In this document: positions 10,086-19,548 of the stretch, in pieces
Numbering within the stretch: position 1 is the stretch's first letter
How the letters are laid out: each line of letters begins with the position of its first letter
Origin: Prinsepia uniflora
Lineage: Eukaryota; Streptophyta; Magnoliopsida; Rosales; Rosaceae
DNA length: 64,000 nt
Direction of reading: 5' to 3'
NCBI GenBank assembly: GCA_032719365.1
Contig: CM064873.1
Location: 39,533,742 to 39,597,741 of the forward strand
Notes under the pieces: model-generated
Seen by the model: only the letters and a program-made list of their open reading frames with translations
Told to the model about the DNA's origin: nothing
Database searches by the model: none
Program-made: the position numbers and the translations under genes

Positions 10086-11421
10086 TCAGCTACAGTAACC
10101 GGGTCACCGCAGACCCACGGTTCGACCCGATCTGTTCTCATCAACCTGACCACCATTTCTGATGGGATTTGTTCCTATGGACTCGTCTCAACCTCCTCAA
10201 CGGTTCTGTGCAATTAGAACTGGATTTTAGGTCGAAGAGATTACCTGAAAATTGACTAGAAGGTTGGCTGCCGGTTCTGGTTATCTTCTCCGGCGACTCG
10301 ACGACTTTCCAGTCACGGTCCTAGGTTCAAACTGGTCGTCAAGGTCCCCTGAATGTGTCCTAACAATAACCAAACAATGTCAACGTCCAAAACAGATGTT
10401 TCGAAGTAGGGAAGGAAAACGGGCACTCACGGGTTTACCGTCCTAACGCCGCCGTGTCGCCGCCGTACACCGTCCAGATCAGTTCCTTGTCGTCCTGTCG
10501 TCACGGTGAACCTAACCGTACGTTGGTTCGAGTCCCAGAGTGAAGGTTTGGATGGTTTGGTGACTTGGGCTGTTCGGGTTTCCTTCTCGGGTTTGGGAGG
10601 ATTCCCGGCCGTGCAGGGTGGCTGTGGGGTGGTGGCCGGCGCCTGAGGGTGGCAGTTGGCCGCCTGGTGTTGCCGTGAGTGTGAGGTTGAGAGGTGAGGT
10701 GCTGAAGTGTTTGTTCGAAGGGGTAGCCGTGCTCACGGTTTGAGAGAATGAAATGTGAGAGTGAAAAATCTGAGAATTTTAAAACAGATGGCTGGATGGA
10801 ATGAAGGGCTGAGATTCAATCTCAGCATAGGATCAATGGTGAGGATTTAAGGAAAATAAAACAATAAACTAACCTATTGGCCAACACAGATCCTTAATTT
10901 GGGGAATGTAGGGGATGAGTGACACTTGTCACTCATCCAAGGGTCCAGATTGAGTTGATTAAAGTAATCAGATCCCATTAATAAAATATTATTTTAATCC
11001 GGTTCTCGGTTGGTTCGGTTAAATGTGAAATACTTCCGTGACCATAACTTCCTCGTACGAAGTCCGATTTCGGCGTGCCGCCTGTCTACGAACTCAGGAC
11101 GTCGAGACCTACCCAACGGTCCTTGAGTCAAGTGAAAATTAGTTTCTAAGAGAAAAGTCAACATTTTCACCCTAACCGTCCAAATTACGGTAATGCCCCT
11201 GGACTTCCGATAGTCATAACTTTTTCCCTGATCGTCCGAAATGGACGTGCCACCTGTCTATGAACTCGTGACGTCCCGAACTACGTCACAGTCATAGGTC
11301 AAAGTCCATTTAATTTATAAATCAAAAAGTCAACAATTGGCCAAACCCAACGCAAGGGTAAAAGCGTCAATTCAAACATTAATTTACAATATTAAAATCC
11401 TCGAATTTCCGGGGTGTTACA

Positions 11422-11437
11422 ACCTTCCCCCCTTAAG
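11422..11437 (-). other. Polypurine tract of element A
   Basis: Minus strand CTTAAGGGGGGAAGGT directly before the LTR start TGTAACACC. Just upstream lies the hairpin AAATTTCG-GGA-CGAAATTT (about 11438-11456). Confidence 0.9.
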
Positions 11438-11455
11438 AAATTTCGTCCCGAAATT

Positions 11456-12145
11456 TCAAAGAAACAAGTAAGGAAATTGTTCTCGCATCTGAGCCTCAGG
11501 CTCCCATGTGGCTTCTTCCACATTCTGGTTTCTCCAGAGAATCTTCACGAGAGGAATCGTCTTCCGTCGTAGTACCTTGTCCTTCCGATCCAAGATCTGT
11601 ACTGGTTGTTCTTCGAAGCTCAAATCCTCCCGTAGTTCGACGGGTTGTTCCCCAAGTACATGCGAAGCATCATGTACGTACTTCCGCAGCATCGATATGT
11701 GGAAAACATCGTGAACTCTAGAAAGTTCTGGAGGTAGCGCCAATCTGTAAGCAACCTTGCCAATCCTCTCCACGATCTCATACGGTCCGATAAAACACGG
11801 ACTCAGTTTCCCCCGTCGGCCAAAACGGATAATCCCTTTCCACGGAGATAATTTCAGGAAGACAAAATCTCCCACCTCAAATTCCAAGTCTCGAATCCGT
11901 CGATCAGCATAACTCTTTTGGCGATCCTGTGCCGTCTTCAATCTCTCCTTGATAACTCGAACAGTTTCCAGGGTTAAGTCCATCAATTCCGGCCCTACAG
12001 CCGCTCGCTCTCCTATCTCCGTCCAGTAGATAGGTGTCCTGCACTGTCGACCATACAGTGCCTCATATGGTGCCATTCCGATGCTTGCCTGATAGCTGTT
12101 GTTGTAAGAAAATTCCATTAATGGCAAATGAGTATCCCAAGAGTC
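11456..12145 (-). pseudogene. Element A integrase C-terminus and chromodomain
   Basis: Reads through the integrase C-terminal domain (FVFLKLSPWKG, SPCFIGPYEIVERIG, YRLALPPELSRVHDVFHISM) to a C-terminal chromodomain-like tail (VKILWRNQNVEEATWE, ending QFPYLFL). The tail is the hallmark of chromoviruses and in the family guides insertion to marked chromatin. Its Trp-rich core is intact here, whereas element B has a stop in it. The stop codon TGA is 11456-11458, inside the hairpin upstream of the PPT. Confidence 0.9.
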
Positions 12146-13273
12146 CTAAAACTGTAGTACACATGACCTCATCATGTCCTCCAGGGTCTGAATGGTTCTT
12201 TCAGACTGTCCATCGGTCTGTGGATGGAAAGCAGTACTGAAACGTAGGGTTGTTTCCAAAGTAGCTTGCAAACTCCGCCAGAACCTGGAAGTGAAACGCG
12301 GATCACGATCGGACACGATCGATTCCGGCGTACCATGCAATCGTATGATTTCCTTCACAAACAACTGAGCCAATCGGTTAGGTTTATAAGTCTCCTGAAC
12401 GAGCAGAAAATGGGCTGACTTGGTTAACCGGTCCACGATCACCCATACTCCGTCAACTCCACTCTGAGTCCTCGGTAACTTAAAGACGAAGTCCATGGTG
12501 ATGTGATCCCACTTCCACTCGGGAATCGGAAGTGGCTGCATAGCCCCATACGGTCTCTGCCGTTTCGCCTTAACCTGCTGATAGGTTAAGCATTTGCTTA
12601 CGAACTCAGCAATATCCTTCTTCATTCCTGACCACCAGTAATGGTTCCGGAGGGTACGGTACATCTTTGTACCTCCCGGATGCATAGCATAAGCCGAACT
12701 ATGGGCCTCCTCAAGAATCTCGGCCCGTAACTCTGCCACTGCAGGTACACACAAACGGCCCAACTTCACAAGCGCTCCATCGTCCCGGATGGTAAAATCC
12801 TGTCTCCCATCCGCATCGACCTCAATTCTGTAAATACAGAGTATCGGATCCTGAAGTTGTGCTTCGATGATCCGATCAATCAGTACTGGTCGTACATGGA
12901 AGCTAGCCAACAAAGCTCCATGCCCATCCGTACCCAAAATAACTCCCGCCTTCCGGAGTTCCACCAGTAAGGGAAGATACACCATCCCCAGGTGTGCAAC
13001 TGATCCCGCTGATTTTCTACTGAGTGCATCCGCCACCACATTGGCCTTACCCGGATGGTACTCGATCGTACAGTCATAATCCTTCAGCAGCTCCAACCAT
13101 CTCCGTTGTCTCATGTTAAGCTCCTTCTGAGTGAATAAGTACTTAAGACTCTGGTGGTCGGTGTATATCCGACACGTTGCGCCGAATAGATAATGTCTCC
13201 AGATTTTCAGGGCATGAACCACCGCTGCCAACTCCAAATCATGGGTAGGGTAGTTCAACTCGTGGGTCTTCAG
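12146..13273 (-). pseudogene. Element A RNase H remainder and integrase core
   Basis: RNase H continues with Glu in HDLELAAVV and Asp in IYTDHQSLKYL, and ends near ADALSRK. The integrase follows. Its zinc finger has two His (AHSSAYAMH region) and the first Cys of KCLTY, but the second Cys is Tyr (codon 12581-12583), so the metal site is probably lost. Element B keeps Cys there. The catalytic D, D, E triad is intact in HITMDF, VSDRDPRF and DGQSERT. The segment ends at a TAG after RSCVLQF, again CAG in element B. Confidence 0.9.
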
Positions 13274-13693
13274 CTACCGGGATGCATAGGCGATAACCTT
13301 GCCAGTTTGCATCAACACGCAGCCCAGACCCTGCAGCGATGCATCACTGAAGACCACAAACTCTCCACTGTCATCCGGCAATGCAAGGACAGGTGCAGTG
13401 GTCAATCGATCTTTCAACTCTTGAAAGCTCCGATCGCACTGCTCGTCCCAGATAAACTTTACTCCCTTCCGAGTCAAACGAGTCAATGGTGCAGCAATTT
13501 TGGAGAAACCCTCCACGAATCTCCGGTAGTAACCTGCTAACCCGACGAAACTCCGGACCTCCGTTACTATTGTCGGTCTAGCCCAGTTACTCACCGCATC
13601 TGTTTTCTGGGGGTCCATGCAAATCCCATCCGTCAATATCACGTGTCCCAGACTGCTCAGCCAAAACTGACACTTGCTCAGTTTGGCGTACAA
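13274..13693 (-). pseudogene. Element A RT C-terminus and RNase H start (after frameshift)
   Basis: Resumes the original frame after the duplication with the RT thumb-side block (KCQFWLSSLGHVI), then GYYRRFVEGFSKIAAPL, then the RNase H domain with its first catalytic Asp in VFSDASLQGLG. It ends at a TAG right after IAYASR, where element B continues with Gln. The stop is a C-to-T change in a CAG codon. Segment length is about 140 codons. RNase H would degrade the RNA strand during reverse transcription. Confidence 0.9.
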
Positions 13694-15915
13694 TTGTTCT
13701 TGGCGTACAATTGTTCTTGTCTCAGCCTCTCCAAGACCAACCGTAGATGTTCCTCATGTGCACGGGCACTCCTCGAGTACACCAAAATGTCATCGATGAA
13801 CACAATCACGAACTTATCCAGGTAGGGTCGGAAGACCTGGTTCATCAGATCCATGAATGCTGCTGGAGCATTCGTCAAACCAAATGGCATAACAAGGAAC
13901 TCGTAGTGTCCGTAACGGGTTCGAAAAGCAGTTTTCGGAATATCCTCCTCCGAAATCCTCAGTTTGTGATACCCAGACCGCAAATCAATTTTCGAGAAGC
14001 ACTGAGCTCCCCGCAACTGGTCAAAAAGGTCATCGATCCTGGGTAGAGGATACTGGTTCCTCAATGTCACCTTGTTGAGTTGTCGATAGTCAATACATAA
14101 ACGGAGACTTCCTTCCTTCTTCTTCACGAACAACACCGGTGCTCCCCACGGTGAAGTACTCGGTCGAACATATCCCAAATCCTCCAGCTCCTGCAATTGA
14201 GCCTTGAGTTCTCGTAACTCAGCCGGCGCCATCCGGTATGGTGCTTGGGATATAGGTCGGGTACCGGGGAGTAGTTTAATTGTAAATTCGATCTCCCGCG
14301 ATGGTGGCAATCCAGGTAAGTCTTCCGGAAATACATCCGGAAACTCACATACCACCGGTATCTCGTCGATACCCGGAGTCTCAACCTGTTCCGACACGAC
14401 ATGCGCCAGATAAGCCTGGCATCCCTTCCGTAGAAGTTTGGTAGCAGTGAGTGACGAAATCACTTCAGGAGGCAAACCGTCACGTTCCCTCTGAAAGATA
14501 ACTTCCGGAAAACCCGGGCTCCGCAGAATCACTTGCTTGCTACAGCAGTCGATGAGCGATCCGTGCTCCGACAGCCAATCCATCCCTAGGATTATATCGA
14601 AGTTGTGGATATCCAGAATAATTAAGTCTGCTGGTAAATCCACATCCTCAATTCTTACCGGGCACCTCCGAATCACCTGATTCACAAGGTACACGATGCC
14701 CATCGGGGTGCCAACACCCATTTCGTAATCTAAGGCTGATACCACACAATCAAGCAAACCAGCACAACTCTTCGAAATAAAAGAATGTGTAGCCCCCGCA
14801 TCCATCAATACACGTACAAGAAGGTTTAAGATATGTAGTGTACCTGTAACCACGCATGGGGCAGTCCTCGCCTGCTGCTGGGTCATTGCAAATACTTGGG
14901 CCCTTGGCCCTCCATTCCGTCCGCGCCCGCGCGCGCCACGTCCAGCACCACGGTCACCTCCCTGACCGCGACCTCCATTAGTGTGGGAAGCCGTGCTCTG
15001 CACCACGCTAGAGCCCCCAGCGTCGTTGTTCTTGGGCAACTGCGGGCAATCACAGGCATAGTGGCCCTCCTCTCCGCAAGCAAAACAAGTTACTGGACTT
15101 GGCCTATCCGAATGCCCACCAGAAGCACCGCTCCAAGATGAGCGCTGCCCAGAGTTGTATCCAGATCCTCTGCCCTGAGAGCCTCCGCGTCGACCTGACC
15201 AGCCACGACCTTTGAAAGATGAGGGTGCTCCCCTGTAGCCCCCTCCCTTGTTGTTCTTATGGCCCGATGGCCCACGATGTGGGTGATCCTGCCGTCGCCC
15301 CTCGCCCGAAGGTTGTCGTGTCTGGTGTGCCGCCAGACTGGCCTCGACACACACCGCAGCGTCGACCAAATCTCTCAGTGAAGCATGAGTAGCAGCAGTC
15401 ACACTTGCCCGGATCTCCCCTCGGAGTCCAAGCTCAAACCTTTGGCATTTGTCCTCCTCCGTGCTCACGAATGATGCAGCGAACCGGGATAGTTTTCCGA
15501 AAGTTTGCTCGTAGTCTGCAACGGACATGTCACCCTGCTCCAGCCGTAGGAATTCCGCCTCCCGCGCCTCGCGAAAGGATCGCGGGTAGTACTGGTCCAG
15601 AAATCTGGAACGGAAAGCTTCCCAAGTAGTGGTATGGACTGACCACCCAGACATTTCGAGTCCGTGCCACCACTGGTAGGCTCCTCCTTCCAGCAAGAAG
15701 GCCGCCAGAGTTACCCGTTCGCCCGGAGGGCAGTGCATCACCGAGAAGATCCTCTCCCACTTGGTGATCCAATCATGAGCATCCTCGGGGTTTGATCCCC
15801 CGCAGAAAGGAGTGGCTCCCAACCGTTGAGCCCTTTCAATGCTCGCGCATTCCATCTCCCTTTCCAGATCCTCGTCAGTTCGTGTATGAGGAATTCTCCT
15901 AGGAGGCATAACCAA
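13678..15915 (-). CDS. Element A gag, protease and reverse transcriptase segment
   Basis: An open stretch of 745 codons. Gag (residues about 1-270) has the plant retrotransposon gag signature around residues 49-145 (ITKWERIF, AAFLLEGGAYQWW), then an Arg/Gly-rich linker and one CCHC zinc knuckle (C277, C280, H285, C290) for nucleic-acid binding. The aspartic protease is seen at DAGATHS (372-378), where the usual Ser or Thr after Asp is Ala. RT spans about 535-735, with CIDYRQLNK (607-615), MPFGLTNAPAAF (676-687) and the catalytic FIDD (706-709) intact. The last residues, after about 738, are frameshifted by the 17-bp duplication. It would act in virus-like particles to package and copy element RNA. 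Confidence 0.92.
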   Translation of the reverse strand: MVMPPRRIPHTRTDEDLEREMECASIERAQRLGATPFCGGSNPEDAHDWITKWERIFSVMHCPPGERVTLAAFLLEGGAYQWWHGLEMSGWSVHTTTWEAFRSRFLDQYYPRSFREAREAEFLRLEQGDMSVADYEQTFGKLSRFAASFVSTEEDKCQRFELGLRGEIRASVTAATHASLRDLVDAAVCVEASLAAHQTRQPSGEGRRQDHPHRGPSGHKNNKGGGYRGAPSSFKGRGWSGRRGGSQGRGSGYNSGQRSSWSGASGGHSDRPSPVTCFACGEEGHYACDCPQLPKNNDAGGSSVVQSTASHTNGGRGQGGDRGAGRGARGRGRNGGPRAQVFAMTQQQARTAPCVVTGTLHILNLLVRVLMDAGATHSFISKSCAGLLDCVVSALDYEMGVGTPMGIVYLVNQVIRRCPVRIEDVDLPADLIILDIHNFDIILGMDWLSEHGSLIDCCSKQVILRSPGFPEVIFQRERDGLPPEVISSLTATKLLRKGCQAYLAHVVSEQVETPGIDEIPVVCEFPDVFPEDLPGLPPSREIEFTIKLLPGTRPISQAPYRMAPAELRELKAQLQELEDLGYVRPSTSPWGAPVLFVKKKEGSLRLCIDYRQLNKVTLRNQYPLPRIDDLFDQLRGAQCFSKIDLRSGYHKLRISEEDIPKTAFRTRYGHYEFLVMPFGLTNAPAAFMDLMNQVFRPYLDKFVIVFIDDILVYSRSARAHEEHLRLVLERLRQEQLYAKNNCTPN
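13682..13716 (-). other. 17-bp tandem duplication in element A RT
   Basis: The + strand shows TTGGCGTACAATTGTTC twice in a row. Element B has a single copy at the corresponding site (about 28407). Seventeen bases shift the frame. Confidence 0.9.
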
Positions 15916-16025
15916 CTGTCAAGAGGCATAGATCAGATAACAATATTCTTAAAAGTCGAAAAGTAACTAGTACTAATCGCTAGTCTAGCATGCTGACCAT
16001 ACCCTAGTACTGACCACAACCTAGT

Positions 16026-16037
16026 GCTCTGATACCA
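16026..16037 (-). other. PBS of element A (initiator tRNA-Met)
   Basis: Minus strand TGGTATCAGAGC, 12 of 12 complementary to the initiator tRNA-Met 3' end, three bases inside the 5' LTR end at 16041. Confidence 0.95.
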
Positions 16038-16040
16038 AGC

Positions 16041-18837
16041 TGACATGACCGGCCCCGATCCCGCAGGGACCACAAGGGGACGTGCCCTGCTCCCGTCTGA
16101 CACCCAATAATTCATACCAATTTAAACCTCAAAACAACAAATGCATAAATAACCAAATCAAGTCATACATCAAATCCGAATTAAACGAATGTCAGACAAG
16201 GGATGAAATCCCAAATTACAAGTTGCGAGCACGACTCTATATTAAACCTGCGGGTACACCACCCAACAGGGGTTCAGGTACGCAGAAGTAGATCTATGCC
16301 TCAGCCTCAGGTTCCTCCTCTACCTCAGTATCATGACCTGGAGGGGTTACCAAAAACATTAAGGGTGAGTGGACCGAACTCAAGTTTATAAAACCATTTG
16401 ATAAGTAAAACATATAATTTACCCCTCCGTTTTCCAAACATGCATGCATCCATAATTAAAACCATCAATCATATAATATGAACCATAGGGCATAATATAA
16501 AACCATAAGTATAATTTTAGTTGCTGCACTATACACTCCAATCCCGACATCCCTGATGTCTGACGTCCCTGACGTCAATAAGGTCACAATCACAAGGCTA
16601 CGCGTGCCACTCGGGTCTCAATTTCCGAGTTCAATCCCCGAACCCCGTTCGGGTACAGCATCCCCGATGCTTAGCGTCATAGACGCTGGACGTTCTAGAC
16701 GTCCGTGACTTCTCCGGGGTACCTCATCCGGAGGAGACAATATAATATGGAAGGATCTATACAGTGCAGTACCAAATACATTTTATTGATATCCACATGC
16801 AAGGCATATATATACCTAGATAAAATCCGAATCAATCATTAAGTTTCATCAGACGGGTCTCAAGCCCAAATACCGTGAAACGTGCCATAACCATATTTTC
16901 AATATCCTCAAAACCATCATTGTTTTTAGCATGTGAATAAGTATAATAAACCAGAAAACATTTATGCACGCAAGGGTTTAAGAAAATGGCCCACTCACAG
17001 TACAGTCCTGCTGAAAACCGAACGTATACCCTCGTCCTGGTACGATTAAACAATCCCTGTCATATCCAAAGCATATGCAAAGGTCAAAACAAACCCCTAA
17101 CATTCAACCATGAAACCCTAGACCGAAACCGGTCCGGAAAAGCCGCCCGAACGCGCTTTCCAAGGCAATAACTCTCATTTTGACCAACTTAATGATCTTC
17201 GATTGACCCGAAACCACCGCCATTGGATCCGGATCGTCGAAACCTAAAGAATGGTGGTGGTCCCACCAAAATCACTATTCACACGCCCCCCACGCGCCTG
17301 GTCAACCCTCTGGTCAACCGTGCTACAGTACTGCTGACATCAGCATGACGTCACTGCTGACATCAGCATGACGTCATCACTGACAGTGTCAGAGGACACG
17401 TGTCAGCAGTCCATTGGTCCCTGGTCTGACTGATTTCTGACATGATGACGTCATCATGATGTCACTGCTGACGTCAGCATGATGACATCATCAGCTACAG
17501 TAACCGGGTCTGAGAACCGGGTCACCGCAGACCCACGGTTCGACCCGATCTGTTCTCATCAACCTAACCACCATTTCTGATGGGATTTGTTCCTATGGAC
17601 TCGTCTCAACCTGCTCAACGGTTCTGTTCAATTAGAACTGGATTTTAGGTCGAAAAGATTACCTAAAAATCGACTGGAAGGTTGGCTGCCGGTTCTGGTT
17701 ATCTTCTCCGGCGACTCGACGACTTTCCAGTCACGGTCGTGGGTTCAAACTGGTCGACAAGGTCCCCTGAATGTGTCCTAACAATAACCAAACAATGTCA
17801 ACGTCAAAAACAGACGTTTTGAAGCAGGGAAGGAAAACGGGCACTCACGGGTTTACCGTCCTAACGCCGCCGTGTCGCCGCCGTACACCGTCCAGATCAG
17901 TTCCTTGTCGTCCTGTCGTCACAGTGAACCTAACCGTACGTTGGCGAGTCCCAGAGTGAAGGTTTGGATGGTTTGGTGACTTGGGCTGTTCGGGTTTCCT
18001 TCTCGGGTCTGGGAGGATTCCCGGCCGTGCAGGGTGGCTGTGGGGTGGTGGCCGGCGCCTGAGGGTGGCAGTTGGCCGCCTGGTGTTGCCGTGAGTGTGA
18101 GGTTGAGAGGTGAGGTGCTGAAGTGTTTGTTCGAAGGGGTAGCCGTGCTCACGGTTTGAGAGAATGAAATGTGAGAGTGAAAAATCTGAGAATTTTAAAA
18201 CAGATGGCTGGATGGAATGAAGGGCTGAGATTCAATCTCAGCATAGGATCAATGGTGAGGATTTAAGGAAAATAAAACAATAAACTAACCTATTGGCCAA
18301 CACAGATCCTTAATTTGGGGAATGTAGGGGATGAGTGACACTTGTCACTCATCCAAGGGTCCAGATTGAGTTGATTAAAGTAATCAGATCCCATTAATAA
18401 AATATTATTTTAATCCGGTTCTCGGTTGGTTCGGTTAAATGCGAAATACTTCCGTGACCATAACTTCCTCGTACGAAGTCCGATTTCGGCGTGCCGCCTG
18501 TCTACGGACTCAGGACGTCGAGACCTACCCAACGGTCCTTGAGTCAAGTGAAAATTAGTTTCCAAGAGAAAAGTCAACATTTTCACCCTAACCGTCCAAA
18601 TTACGGTAATGCCCCTGGACTTCCGATAGTCATAACTTTTTCCCTGATCGTCCGAAATGGACGTGCCACCTGTCTATGAACTCGTGACGTCCCGAACTAC
18701 GTCACGGTCATAGGTCAAAGTCCATTTAATTTATAAATCAAAAAGTCAACAATTGGCCATACCCAACGCAAGGGTAAAAGCGTCAATTCAAACATTAATT
18801 TACAATATTAAAATCCTCGAATTTCCGGGGTATTACA
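16041..18837 (-). repeat. Element A right (5') LTR, A-type
   Basis: Near-identical to 8635-11421 over its full length. Differences include a 13-bp direct duplication around CCGGGTCTGAGAACCGGGTC (about 17505) and several CG-to-CA or TG changes. This LTR would carry the promoter for element A, transcribing leftwards. The GGATGAGTGACA inverted repeat is at 18329-18354. Confidence 0.95.
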
Positions 18838-18842
18838 GAGCG

Positions 18843-19548
18843 TGGCAAGTATGCCAACACCCAGTGTCAACACTTCATTCTGCAATCAGACTCAGCCGTC
18901 ACCGAGTCGAATCCAGAATCACCACTCGTACTATGCGTCACTCACGCACCTCGTATCATCGTCACGACTGACGAATCCTATCGTCGCAGTCGTCACAGCA
19001 ACCTGAGTCTATCCAACTCGATAAGACTCGATCACGTCCATCGATAGCAGCGTCTGTCACAACATCGTGCAGACCAAACTCACAAACACTCTGTTATCGA
19101 GACTCCCAATCCATGCGGTAGTCTCACTGCCGGGTACCAAACACTCTACACGCAACATCCATGGATCGGTCCACCTCTGGGTCCGATCACAAGTACCACA
19201 CTCCTGGTAACTTGTCCAATCAAACACCTTACTAGGATCAACACAAACTCGGCTGCCAGTTGCAGCTCAACCATCCAGACCGTTCCCTCGTTCTCGACTC
19301 CGAAAAGTCGTCGTACTCCAATACTGGTACCAACCAGCCAAAAACTACACTCTGAGGACCTTGTCCTCTCGTAACTCTAAGGCTCTCAACCGCTGGGCTC
19401 CACAAGAATTCGGCCATACTCCGTGCCTAACACTGCACAACGACCACACGTCGAGATCGTCACCTATCGTGTGATACGACAACCACTCCAGCGTCTCCTG
19501 CCAGTCGACATCCCACTGGGATTCGACACACTGAAACATGGCCTCTTA
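18843..19548 (-). mobile_element. Element C interior, middle part, non-coding
   Basis: Continues the element C interior after the GAGCG duplication of element A. No reading frame with recognisable similarity and no ORF beyond chance length. Confidence 0.6.

Larger units (their letters stand above)
8635..11421 (-). repeat. Element A left (3') LTR, A-type
   Basis: On the + strand it runs from TGACAGGACCCG to CCGGGGTGTTACA, i.e. TGTAACACCCCGG...GTCCTGTCA in element sense. It contains covarying hairpins (9140-9298), a cluster of six perfect TGACGTCA sites (9930-10085) and the GGATGAGTGACA inverted repeat (10913-10938). Confidence 0.95.
11456..15915 (-). pseudogene. Element A gag-pol polyprotein, disrupted
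   Basis: One ancestral frame of about 1,490 codons covers gag, protease, reverse transcriptase, RNase H, integrase and chromodomain, as in Tekay/Del elements. It starts at ATG 15915 (a second ATG is two codons on), 110 nt after the PBS. Three lesions break it: a 17-bp tandem duplication at about 13682-13716 that shifts the frame after RT, a TAG at 13274-13276 in RNase H and a TAG at 12146-12148 in integrase. Both stops are where element B reads CAG. A 9-bp in-frame deletion relative to B lies near 13651. The segments are described separately. Confidence 0.93.
8635..18837 (-). mobile_element. Element A: full-length Tekay/Del-type Ty3-gypsy retrotransposon
   Basis: A 10.2-kb element with a perfect 5-bp target duplication (GAGCG at 8630-8634 and 18838-18842). 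LTRs are 8635-11421 (3') and 16041-18837 (5'). PBS, single gag-pol frame, chromodomain and PPT are in canonical order on the minus strand. The two LTRs differ at about 14 positions in the first 1.2 kb compared by eye, mostly transitions, so insertion is fairly recent. The polyprotein is broken at three places, so this copy cannot make its full protein. It lies inside the interior of element C. Confidence 0.95.

Noticed and set aside
13193..14413. Plus-strand ORFs inside gag-pol of elements A and B
   Set aside because: They are antisense shadows of pol with no family similarity.
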